NCBI GenBank assembly: GCA_017561985.1
Contig: JAFZAZ010000025.1
Span: forward strand, 1 to 6,752
DNA length: 6,752 nucleotides
From: Lachnospiraceae bacterium
Lineage (GTDB): Bacteria; Bacillota_A; Clostridia; Lachnospirales; Lachnospiraceae
Direction of reading: 5' to 3'
The notes beneath the pieces were generated by a model, which searched no databases, was not told where the DNA came from, and saw only the letters and a list, made by a program, of their open reading frames with translations. The position numbers and the translations under genes are program-made. Within the stretch, counting starts at the first letter, position 1; the number at the start of each line of letters is the position of its first letter. Shown here in pieces: positions 1-5,845 of this stretch.

Positions 1-646
1 AGTCGACATCCCCCTTGTACCAGACCGGGAACAGCCCCGCGTTGCGCGCGCCCTCGACGTCCCACCGGTAGTTGTCGCCGATGTACCACACGTCCTCGGG
101 CGCGAGGTCCGCCTTCTCGAGCGCCAGCCGGAAAATCCTCGGATTCGGCTTGCGGAACAGATACTCGCTGGTCGGGATGATAAATTCAAAATGATTGTCC
201 GGAAGCACCTTATTGATACGTTCGCGCACGATGTTTCCGTCATAGGAAATGTTGCTGAGAACCGCCGTGCGGATGCCCTGCTCCCACAGAAACTGCAGGA
301 ACGCTGTCATGCCCTCCGTCGGTCTTCCGGGAGACGCCGCATCCCAGAACACGCGGTCGATCTCCGCCGAAGTCAGGTCGATGGTAATCCCAAGTGACTC
401 GTAGAGATACGATGTGAACATGTGATTCGGGATTTCAACGCTCTTGGTGCCCGGCGTATTCGGATCCGCGCGCTTCATTTCGCGGTTGATCGCAACCGCC
501 TCCGCCTGGACCTGCTCGGGCGTCAGGTTATAGCGATTTCTCGTCGCATACTGCAGCACCGCTGCCGTGCCCTTTTCGCCGTCGAACGGGCCCTCCGCAA
601 TAATCGTCTGGCCGTAGTCAAACAGGATCATTTTCGGCTTCTTCAT
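1..646 (-). CDS. HAD-superfamily hydrolase, C-terminus cut by window edge
   Basis: The visible 215 residues form most of a haloacid-dehalogenase-type hydrolase, probably a cytosolic phosphatase or nucleotidase of the YjjG-like kind; the substrate cannot be told. Motif I is FDYGQT at residues 9-14 (nucleophile Asp10), motif II is the serine in LSN (S131), motif III is Lys166 in RKPNPR, and motif IV is GDN at 190-192 with a further Asp196. An alpha-helical cap lies between motifs I and II (about residues 20-110). The second Asp of the usual DxD is Gly12, which is unusual for a phosphatase. The ATG at 646 follows an AAAGGA site about 10 bases upstream and lies 27 bases after the Nudix gene, so it is co-transcribed with it. 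The frame runs off the window at base 1 shortly after motif IV, so only a short C-terminal end is missing. Confidence 0.9.
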   Translation of the reverse strand, partial: MKKPKMILFDYGQTIIAEGPFDGEKGTAAVLQYATRNRYNLTPEQVQAEAVAINREMKRADPNTPGTKSVEIPNHMFTSYLYESLGITIDLTSAEIDRVFWDAASPGRPTEGMTAFLQFLWEQGIRTAVLSNISYDGNIVRERINKVLPDNHFEFIIPTSEYLFRKPNPRIFRLALEKADLAPEDVWYIGDNYRWDVEGARNAGLFPVWYKGDVD

Positions 647-673
647 TCGCGCTTCGTCCTTTCCGCCAACCGG

Positions 674-1123
674 TCATTTCAGGTTAATCAGCCACTCGTC
701 ACCGTCCACAATGTATTGAAACTCCGTGAGCTCCGGATCATCGAAAACCTTCAAAAGCTCCTGCAAGTCGTCCACCGCGGAGATGTTCGCAAGCTCCGCT
801 CGGTCGATCCACGTCATCTCGCCCTCCTCGGACGAAACGACCTCGCCCGTGAACTGCGTTGCCTCGAACAAAAGCACGATGTAACGCCCGCCGTCGATCG
901 GAAACTGCTTGATCCCAACCATCCTCGGTTTCTCGATCGTAAGCCCCGTCTCCTCCTTCATCTCGCGCACAACCGCGTCGACGAAAGATTCCCCTAGCTC
1001 CACGTGACCGCCCGGCAGCGTGTACCCCTGCCAGTCCTTCTTCACGCGGTTTTGCAACAGCACGCGGTCGCCGTCCTTGATCAGGCAAAGCACCGCCAGT
1101 TCCACTCGTTCCGTTCTGTCCAT
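674..1123 (-). CDS. Nudix hydrolase, MutT/MutX-like (probable 8-oxo-dGTP diphosphatase)
   Basis: A 149-residue single-domain Nudix protein. The complete Nudix box GX5EX7REUXEEXGU spans residues 39-61, with the metal-binding REMKEE at 53-58. The short N-terminal strand, the QNRVKKDW segment at 24-31 and overall length match the streptococcal/clostridial MutX-type 8-oxo-dGTP diphosphatases, which remove oxidised nucleotides from the pool. The exact substrate is an inference because Nudix specificity is hard to read from sequence. A longer reading from a GTG at 1135 overlaps the upstream stop but has no ribosome-binding site; the ATG at 1123 follows GAGGAG by four bases and is preferred. It starts 8 bases after the upstream acetyltransferase gene ends, which suggests translational coupling. 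Confidence 0.92.
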   Translation of the reverse strand: MDRTERVELAVLCLIKDGDRVLLQNRVKKDWQGYTLPGGHVELGESFVDAVVREMKEETGLTIEKPRMVGIKQFPIDGGRYIVLLFEATQFTGEVVSSEEGEMTWIDRAELANISAVDDLQELLKVFDDPELTEFQYIVDGDEWLINLK

Positions 1124-1127
1124 TTTG

Positions 1128-1133
1128 CTCCTC
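1128..1133 (-). promoter_or_regulatory. Ribosome-binding site deciding the MutX-like start
   Basis: GAGGAG lies four bases upstream of the ATG at 1123 and overlaps the TGA stop of the preceding acetyltransferase gene (1132-1134). The in-frame GTG at 1135 lies upstream of this site and has no purine-rich element of its own, so the shorter protein is the better call. Confidence 0.65.
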
Positions 1134-1599
1134 ACAGGTCACAGACCATGATATATTCCTCAGCGTTCTCGTCCACTGTCCGAAAGCCGACCTTCTCGTA
1201 CATCCGCACCGCGTAATTAGCCTTCTGCACCGCAAGCGACGCCCGCCGGAAGCCCTTGTCTTTCAATAACTCAAGCATTCCTTGCATAAGCTTCGTTCCG
1301 ATGCCCTGCCCGCGGTATTCCTTGTATAGCGATATAGCAAAGGACGGCGTCTCATCGTCCACATGCCCGTAGTCGTTCATGATGCGCGTCCACGCGGCGC
1401 CGACCACCCGTCCGCTGTCCTCCGCAACCAGACAGACGTCCGCACGCCCGCTGCCGAAATCCTCGTAATACATCCTAAGCTCCGGCAGCTCGACGATCGA
1501 CCTCTCCGGCAGCTCCACGCCCTCCGGAATGAAAATCGCCTCGTACAGGAAGTCCCGCAGGATTTCAGTCTCATCCTTCCTCAATTCACGTATCAGCAT
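1132..1599 (-). CDS. GNAT-family N-acetyltransferase
   Basis: A 155-residue acetyltransferase of the GNAT fold, transferring acetyl from acetyl-CoA to an amine that cannot be identified from sequence. The acetyl-CoA pyrophosphate-binding loop is RGQGIG at residues 96-101, preceded by the beta-4 strand SFAISLY (86-92). The C-terminal motif NYAVRMYEKVGF at 128-139 is the classic GNAT motif B. The N-terminal segment contains acidic and aromatic residues (IPEGVELPE, about 24-32) typical of a subgroup common in clostridia. A longer frame reaches an ATG at 1644, but that would overlap the upstream gene by about 35 bases; the ATG at 1599 has a GAGGGA site (1606-1611) and begins 10 bases after the upstream stop. 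Its product is unlikely to be ribosomal RimI, since operon neighbours are sanitation enzymes. Confidence 0.9.
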   Translation of the reverse strand: MLIRELRKDETEILRDFLYEAIFIPEGVELPERSIVELPELRMYYEDFGSGRADVCLVAEDSGRVVGAAWTRIMNDYGHVDDETPSFAISLYKEYRGQGIGTKLMQGMLELLKDKGFRRASLAVQKANYAVRMYEKVGFRTVDENAEEYIMVCDL

Positions 1600-1609
1600 T
1601 TTCCGTCCC

Positions 1610-2203
1610 TCAATCCTGCAGGATTGCCTGCACCGCGCTCTCATCCAGCTCGGAAAATGGGATTACTTCCTTCGGCGGAACGCTGTGCTCGTTGATGATC
1701 TTCTCCATCCACAGAAGGTTGTACCAACGGCCGAATTTGCTGCCGCAGCCGTGGTAGCGTGCGACCGTCTTGTAGCCGATCGCCTCGTGAAAATGTTCAC
1801 TGTTTCTGGTGAGATACGGGTCCTCCTCGTCCATCGGATCCGCCGCGCCGGCGTAGAGATTGGTGATGTTTTGCAGCTTCAGGATCGCCTCGAGCTTCTC
1901 GTACAGATGCTTCCCGATGCCTCTTCTGTGGCAATCCCGATCGATGTAGATCGAAGTTCCGGCCGCCCAGCCGTAAGCCGCTCTCTGCGCAAAACGCGAC
2001 GCGTAGATATAGCCGACGATCCGGCCGTCCTCCTCCGCCACGATGTACGGATACCGCTCAAGCGTGCTCCTTACTCGCTCCGTGAACTCCGCAAGCGACG
2101 GCACCTCGTACTCGTACGAGACCGCTGTGTATTTCACGTAGTAAGCATAAATCTCAAGAATTCGCGAGGCGTCCTCCACCTTCGCAATACGAAATGTGAT
2201 CAC
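1610..2203 (-). CDS. GNAT acetyltransferase, phosphinothricin N-acetyltransferase-like
   Basis: A 197-residue protein resembling the phosphinothricin/methionine-sulfone acetyltransferase branch of GNAT. Family marks are the N-terminal IRxA-like opening (FRIAKVEDASRILEIYAYYV, residues 4-23), an aromatic-rich YIYAS strand near 65-69, the YIDRDCHRRGIG acetyl-CoA loop at 86-97 and HEAIGY near 139-144. The first residue of the Q/RxxGxG loop is His92 where Gln is commoner. Known relatives acetylate phosphinothricin or methionine sulfoximine/sulfone; here the substrate is an inference. The last 30 residues extend beyond the usual core. The start is a GTG, supported by AGGAG nine bases upstream (2213-2217). 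The gene ends inside a perfect 16-base palindrome and is followed after 10 bases by another GNAT gene. Confidence 0.9.
   Translation of the reverse strand: MITFRIAKVEDASRILEIYAYYVKYTAVSYEYEVPSLAEFTERVRSTLERYPYIVAEEDGRIVGYIYASRFAQRAAYGWAAGTSIYIDRDCHRRGIGKHLYEKLEAILKLQNITNLYAGAADPMDEEDPYLTRNSEHFHEAIGYKTVARYHGCGSKFGRWYNLLWMEKIINEHSVPPKEVIPFSELDESAVQAILQD
1611..1626. repeat. Perfect 16-base palindrome at the end of the PAT-like gene
   Basis: CAATCCTGCAGGATTG reads identically on both strands. It covers the last four sense codons (Ile-Leu-Gln-Asp) and most of the stop of the PAT-like gene, and abuts the ribosome-binding site of the next gene. As RNA it could form a six-pair stem with a four-base loop. 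Function is unknown; chance is possible at this length. Confidence 0.6.
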
Positions 2204-2232
2204 AATCTTTATCTCCTAACCAAACTTTTTTG

Positions 2233-2268
2233 TCTTTCAACACCGGACTCTCAATCGTTCAACTCCGG
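2233..2268. repeat. Short imperfect direct repeat at the glycosylase-Nudix gene end
   Basis: Two 14-base units at 2233-2246 and 2255-2268 match at 12 of 14 positions, offset by 22 bases. The second unit lies in the last codons of the glycosylase-Nudix gene and the first in the 47-base gap before the PAT-like gene. It could be a small local duplication; no function is evident. Confidence 0.35.
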
Positions 2269-3222
2269 CACGAACTGCCACATGCGATGAGTCAGAAGCT
2301 CGCCTTTCATGGCCATGAGCGTCTCACGGTCGATCCAGCGGTACGCAACGGTCTCGCCCTCCTGCAGAACAACGCTGTCCTTGTCGCAGGACGTCTCCGC
2401 CAGGTACTCCGCGTACACCGAGTGCGTCGGCGGATTGACCACTCTTCCGACCTCAGTCAGTCGGTCAGCGATAATTCCGGTCTCCTCCCGAAGCTCACGG
2501 ATCGCGCCGTCCAACGGGCTTTCGCCGCGAAGCGCCGAGCCGCCGGCCGACGCCTCCCACATGCTGCCGTAGGCTTTGCGCGGGTCGCGCTGCATGATCA
2601 GGTACGTTCCGTCCGCATGCTTCACGATGATCTCGCACACGAGGTGGTACACGCCGTCGGCAAATGTCGCCTCCTCGCCGCGCACGAGCGTCACGCCCGG
2701 TATGATGTTAAAGTCGCTGTCATAAGCGTCCCAGAGTTCCATTTTCCGCTCCTTTATGCACTTCCATTCCGCCGCGAGCCGCTCCGTGTTCCACGCCGCA
2801 TTCGCGGGGCTCGTGGACGGAAGGCAGGTCGCCGGCCGGTGGATTGTCGGTTGTATATATCGCTCGTAGTACCGAAGCGCGGTTTTGCCGTTGACGTAGA
2901 TCGCCTCGATCGTCGCTTTGTCCAGGATCACCCGAAGGTCGTTCGCCACGACATTACGTATGCTCGCGTCCGAGGAGCCCTCGATGTCACACGAGTGGAT
3001 CACGTCCCAGACCGCGACGTGATTTCTGAGCAAAAACGCCCGTTTTTCTTCAATTGTCCGCGGCACGTCCTCGCCGAACACCGCTGCCGTCACCTTCCAG
3101 AAACGATTCTGCGGATGCCCGTAGAAAAAGCCCGCCTCCCGCGACTTGACCGACGGAAAGCTGCCGAGGATCAACACTCGGGAATCCCTGTCAAACACAG
3201 GGGAAATCGGATGAATGATCAT
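2251..3222 (-). CDS. DNA-deoxyinosine/uracil glycosylase (UDG family 6 type) fused to a Nudix hydrolase
   Basis: A 323-residue two-domain protein. Residues 1-160 match the hypoxanthine-DNA glycosylase group of the uracil-DNA glycosylase superfamily: LGSFPSVKS at 19-27, the diagnostic HPQNRFW at 36-42, VWDVI at 71-75, VNGKTA at 110-115 and LPSTSPAN at 134-141. This family removes deaminated bases, chiefly hypoxanthine, to start base-excision repair. Residues 161-323 form a complete Nudix domain with GX5EX7REUXEEXGU at 228-250 (metal-binding RELREE 242-247). Stand-alone members of this Nudix group begin with the same MELWD opening seen at 161, so the join is exact and has no linker. The ATG at 3222 follows AGGAG by five bases, and that site overlaps the TAA of the upstream methyltransferase. 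A strong internal start at 2742 could also yield the Nudix part alone (163 residues). A frameshift or read error at the join is a possible alternative explanation. Confidence 0.9.
   Translation of the reverse strand: MIIHPISPVFDRDSRVLILGSFPSVKSREAGFFYGHPQNRFWKVTAAVFGEDVPRTIEEKRAFLLRNHVAVWDVIHSCDIEGSSDASIRNVVANDLRVILDKATIEAIYVNGKTALRYYERYIQPTIHRPATCLPSTSPANAAWNTERLAAEWKCIKERKMELWDAYDSDFNIIPGVTLVRGEEATFADGVYHLVCEIIVKHADGTYLIMQRDPRKAYGSMWEASAGGSALRGESPLDGAIRELREETGIIADRLTEVGRVVNPPTHSVYAEYLAETSCDKDSVVLQEGETVAYRWIDRETLMAMKGELLTHRMWQFVPELND
2749..2755 (-). promoter_or_regulatory. Internal ribosome-binding site at the glycosylase/Nudix junction
   Basis: AAAGGAG lies six bases upstream of an in-frame ATG at 2742-2740, the first codon of the Nudix domain (Met161). 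It is as good as any inter-gene site in this operon. A TAA at 2756-2754 in the +1 frame overlaps it, the same stop-over-SD arrangement seen at 3232-3234 and near 1132-1134. This suggests the Nudix part was, or still is, translated separately. Confidence 0.7.
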
Positions 3223-3231
3223 CTTCGCTCC

Positions 3232-3846
3232 TTACTTCTTTCCGTACTTGCGCTGCAGCTTCTTCGACATCGTCTGCGTGTTCTTCTTCGGCTTCTCCGT
3301 GCGCGCCGCGCGTTTCTCGCTGAGGAAGATGTAATAATCCTCCGCCTCGAACACCTTCACGCCGCCGAAGACCGTCTTCAGCTTGTTTTTGTACCAATCG
3401 AGCCGCTTGGTCACCATGACCATCCGCCCGCCGACCGACAGCTTGCGGAAACCGTCCTCAATGAACTCCTTCGCCACCGAAAAGTCCGTGTGGTATGGCG
3501 GGTTTGAATAGATCAGCGTAAAATCCCGCTCCTCCACGCCCTTCAGGCCGTCGCTTTGCAGCACCTTCGCACCTTCGATTCCGTTCCTTGCGAGATTCTC
3601 CTTCGAGAGCGCCACCGCGTCCTCCAGGATATCACACATCACGACATGGTCTCCTCCGAGCAGCTTCGCCGCATAAATTCCGACCACGCCGTAGCCGCAT
3701 CCAAGGTCGAGCACTTTGTCGCCCTCGCGAGCCGGAACGGTCTCAAGCATCAGCCTCGTGCCGCGGTCCACACCCTTCGGCGAAAAATAATACTCCCCGG
3801 TCTCGCAGACGATCTCGGTTCCGTTGATTTCTTCCTTAACAATCAT
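3232..3846 (-). CDS. Class I SAM-dependent methyltransferase, small NPPY type (RsmC/MTS-like)
   Basis: A 204-residue methyltransferase. The SAM-binding motif I is VLDLGCGYGVVG at residues 45-56, the acidic residue after strand 2 is Asp72 in MCDI, and the catalytic motif IV is SNPPYH at 114-119. NPPY marks enzymes that methylate an exocyclic or ring nitrogen of a base or a glutamine amide; the short MTS domain with the FSPKGVDRGTRL opening (21-32) resembles RsmC-type 16S rRNA guanine-N2 methylases, so an rRNA substrate is the best guess. The last 27 residues are a lysine/arginine-rich tail, consistent with RNA binding. The ATG at 3846 has GGGAG about ten bases upstream. The frame is open for about 22 codons further upstream but has no canonical start there. 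It lies 9 bases before the glycosylase-Nudix gene. Confidence 0.9.
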   Translation of the reverse strand: MIVKEEINGTEIVCETGEYYFSPKGVDRGTRLMLETVPAREGDKVLDLGCGYGVVGIYAAKLLGGDHVVMCDILEDAVALSKENLARNGIEGAKVLQSDGLKGVEERDFTLIYSNPPYHTDFSVAKEFIEDGFRKLSVGGRMVMVTKRLDWYKNKLKTVFGGVKVFEAEDYYIFLSEKRAARTEKPKKNTQTMSKKLQRKYGKK

Positions 3847-3907
3847 GATTCCAAGGCTCCCTGTTCCTGTATTCTCTTGTTCCAGCCTTTCTATTGCGGC
3901 TTCTTTG

Positions 3908-4972
3908 TCAGTTCATTTCACTCCGGGTTTTCTCGAGTATCGCGAGGCCCTCCTCCAGGTCGTTCCCGAGAACCTCTTGAATCTTTTCAAAATCGCGCTC
4001 TCTGTGAAGCAGATCCATGGTTTTCAAGAGTTCGACTTTTCCGTACTTACGGATGAACATACCCATTGCCTTGATGGCATTTATATCATCGTATTCGTAG
4101 AAGCCTTTCCGGCAGTTCACAAGCGCGTCGCACTCGTAGCAGCCGTCGATGCCTTTTCCCTTGCAGCAGAATGTGTTGGGGCATACTTTATCCGGATGGT
4201 TCATTGCATCGGAGCAGGTGTTGTAAGCGGTTCTACACCCTCCGCACCAACTCTTCAAAAAGCAATGGTTGCACGACAAACCACAGCGGGCAATCGGGTC
4301 CGCTCCTTTTCTCGCATTCTGACACAACTTATTGCTGATCCGGCACATGGCTTCAATATGCATGATCCAATGTCTGGAAAACGGCATTTTCAGAAGACCG
4401 CGTACATCCTTGTCGCACCAATAGTCGACCAGCCAAAAAGCAGCCTCATCCGTACTCACAGAATGGCTGTCGATCACCCGCTTCTTATCCTCGTCGGAGA
4501 ACTTGCGCTTCAAATCCTTGTACGTAAGTTTTCGCAGCAACTCGTCGGTGGAATCCTTCACCGCTTTGCAATACTCATACAGGACCTTGACATTCAGTTT
4601 CTTCGAGAACTCCGCGATTTCCTCGCCCCTGAGTTCATTGCCTGTGGTGATGATGGGACTGCCCGTTTTCTGCTGCCATTTGCCGGCGAAAAGAATCTGC
4701 TCGTCCCCCTTGATCAGCGTGTGCGCCACGATATCCTCAATGCGGAAAATGTGCCACATCGAATACGCAAGTGTCTTGCTGTGATACCCGTCCGCCCCCG
4801 CATACGGCATCTGGTAAAAGGCTTCCTCCGGATATGGGTTCACGATATACGAAATCTGCGTAAGCAGATCGTTTCGTAAGTCGATCAACGCTTCGATTCC
4901 CTCGGCGAAGGTCGCTTCCCTGCCAATGAGCGATTGCATCTTTTTGTTCTTATCCGACCAGTCTTTATTCAT
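3908..4972 (-). CDS. DinB-like domain fused to a cysteine-rich DUF3795-type domain
   Basis: A 354-residue protein with two recognisable parts. Residues about 20-215 look like a DinB/YfiT-type four-helix bundle: His74 in SMWHIF and the HWIMH pair His201/His205 are placed like the metal-binding histidine triad of that fold. Family members include thiol-S-transferases that use bacillithiol or mycothiol, but many have no known role. Residues 210-287 hold 14 cysteines in CGLSCNHC, WCGGC, CPNTFCC and CYEC groups, as in DUF3795, an uncharacterised probable metal-binding domain. The remaining C-terminus is helical and charged. There is no internal ATG at the domain border, so this is a true single protein. 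The start has AGAGGA eight bases upstream. Local GC is lower than in several neighbours (28/60 at 4501-4560, 31/60 at 4141-4200). Function is unknown; redox or metal-linked detoxification is an inference. Confidence 0.85.
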   Translation of the reverse strand: MNKDWSDKNKKMQSLIGREATFAEGIEALIDLRNDLLTQISYIVNPYPEEAFYQMPYAGADGYHSKTLAYSMWHIFRIEDIVAHTLIKGDEQILFAGKWQQKTGSPIITTGNELRGEEIAEFSKKLNVKVLYEYCKAVKDSTDELLRKLTYKDLKRKFSDEDKKRVIDSHSVSTDEAAFWLVDYWCDKDVRGLLKMPFSRHWIMHIEAMCRISNKLCQNARKGADPIARCGLSCNHCFLKSWCGGCRTAYNTCSDAMNHPDKVCPNTFCCKGKGIDGCYECDALVNCRKGFYEYDDINAIKAMGMFIRKYGKVELLKTMDLLHRERDFEKIQEVLGNDLEEGLAILEKTRSEMN

Positions 4973-4993
4973 ATCCGTAATCCTCTTTCATAC

Positions 4994-5019
4994 TGATAAT
5001 GAACCACTAACCCCGTCCC
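4994..5019. repeat. 26-base direct repeat, copy 1 (holds the methyltransferase stop)
   Basis: This copy matches 5811-5836 at 24 of 26 positions, including 16 identical bases in a row (5004-5019). The TAG stop of the methyltransferase gene (5007-5009) and its last three sense codons lie in or at the edge of it. The left hairpin arm present at copy 2 is not preserved here. Confidence 0.8.
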
Positions 5020-5792
5020 TCAGGTCCCCCAAGCTTCACCGCTTTCGTCGCAATCGAGCCGCTCATAAAGTTGTCAAGCGGGGTGCCGCCGCGGTCCTCA
5101 TAGAACCCGACGATCGCAAAGCCGGCGTCGATCTGCCCGCCGATCTGGTCCGTGAGCGTGTGCCCCCAGATGTAACCTTCGGCCTCCGCAATCCGCTTTA
5201 TGTCCGGATTGTCCAGATGGTCAACATCCGCGTAAGGCAGCTTGTACGCCACACTGAGTTCACCCTGCTCAATCTTCACCGGGTCGAAGATACTTTCGAC
5301 CCCGTTACTGAAACCTGCGATCAGAATTCCGCCCTTTCTGAGAATGCGGGCGCATTCCTTCCACACCGGAAGCACATTATCGATGTAGCTGTTCGACCAC
5401 GGATGAACCACAAGGTCAAAACTTTCGTCGGCAAATGCAGAAAGATCCTGCATATTTCCCTGCGCCGTCGCGATCGTCAGCCCGTCTCGCTTGGCAACGT
5501 ACAAGTCCTTATTTAACTGTGTTCTACTATTGTCGAACACTGTCACGTTTGCGCCCGTTGCGGCGAGGATCGGACCCTGCTGGCCGCCACCGCTCGCCAG
5601 GCACAACACATCCTTCCCGGCCAGCTCCTGCGGAAACCAGTCCCGCGGCACAGGCTTCGTCGGGGTGAGCACGATGCTCCACTCACCCTGTCTTGCAAGC
5701 GCAACTTGCGCGCTTGTAACCGGGACGGACCATTGGTCCGCATTCGCGGACCGGTCATCCCATATTTTACTGTTTTCAGTTACATAATCCAT
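5007..5792 (-). CDS. Class I SAM-dependent methyltransferase (Methyltransf_11/25 type)
   Basis: A 261-residue small-molecule-type methyltransferase. Motif I is VLCLASGGGQQG at residues 62-73, the SAM-ribose acidic residue is Asp87 in VFDNS, motif III-like NMQDLSAF is at 113-120, and FDLVVHPWSNSYI at 125-137 is the post-I catalytic strand; the RILRKGGILI strand at 149-158 completes the Rossmann core. The N-terminal WDDRSANADQWS segment is a familiar opening in a clostridial group of unknown substrate. There is no NPPY, so it is not a base-amino methylase. The last residues, after ATKAVKL, are a GGPEGRG tail whose final codons and stop come from a repeat shared with the region upstream of the gene; the natural end may have been near residue 254. 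The ATG at 5792 has GGGTG eight bases upstream. It is 34 bases before the DinB-DUF3795 gene. Confidence 0.9.
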   Translation of the reverse strand: MDYVTENSKIWDDRSANADQWSVPVTSAQVALARQGEWSIVLTPTKPVPRDWFPQELAGKDVLCLASGGGQQGPILAATGANVTVFDNSRTQLNKDLYVAKRDGLTIATAQGNMQDLSAFADESFDLVVHPWSNSYIDNVLPVWKECARILRKGGILIAGFSNGVESIFDPVKIEQGELSVAYKLPYADVDHLDNPDIKRIAEAEGYIWGHTLTDQIGGQIDAGFAIVGFYEDRGGTPLDNFMSGSIATKAVKLGGPEGRG

Positions 5793-5810
5793 CTTTTATA
5801 CACCCTTCTT

Positions 5811-5836
5811 TGAAAATGAGCCACTAACCCCGTCCC
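5811..5836. repeat. 26-base direct repeat, copy 2 (upstream of the methyltransferase)
   Basis: This copy matches 4994-5019 at 24 of 26 positions in the same orientation, 817 bases away. It fills most of the 50-base gap between the GNAT gene and the methyltransferase gene, just before the methyltransferase ribosome-binding site. Confidence 0.8.
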
Positions 5837-5845
5837 CATGGCTCA
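5813..5845 (-). terminator. Hairpin overlapping the GNAT stop, terminator-like or REP-like
   Basis: Perfect 7-base inverted arms TGAGCCA (5839-5845) and TGGCTCA (5817-5823) enclose a 15-base G-rich loop, followed in the transcript by four T residues. The TGA of the upstream GNAT gene begins the first arm. Weak pairs with GU wobbles could lengthen the stem. The stem is modest and the loop long, so complete termination is doubtful; it could equally be a remnant of a small palindromic repeat. Confidence 0.45.

Noticed and set aside
1600..1644. Longer N-terminus for the small GNAT from the ATG at 1644
   Set aside because: It would overlap the preceding gene by about 35 bases and adds a Cys/Arg-rich stretch unlike the family; the ATG at 1599 has its own ribosome-binding site.
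2204..2250. Possible promoter in the gap before the PAT-like gene
   Set aside because: A TTGAAA-like hexamer is present but no -10 element lies at proper spacing.
2230..3507. 425-codon open frame on the plus strand
   Set aside because: It lies opposite the glycosylase-Nudix and methyltransferase genes, is rich in Arg, His and Leu with no recognisable domain, and is a typical shadow of GC-rich coding sequence.
3850..3890. AAGGCT/AGCCTT inverted repeat before the NPPY methyltransferase
   Set aside because: The stem is only six pairs with a loop of about 25 bases and no T-run, too weak to call a terminator or switch.
3824..4879. 351-codon open frame on the plus strand
   Set aside because: It is antisense to the well-supported DinB-DUF3795 gene, shows no family motifs, and the minus-strand frame carries the clear Cys/His patterns and ribosome-binding site.
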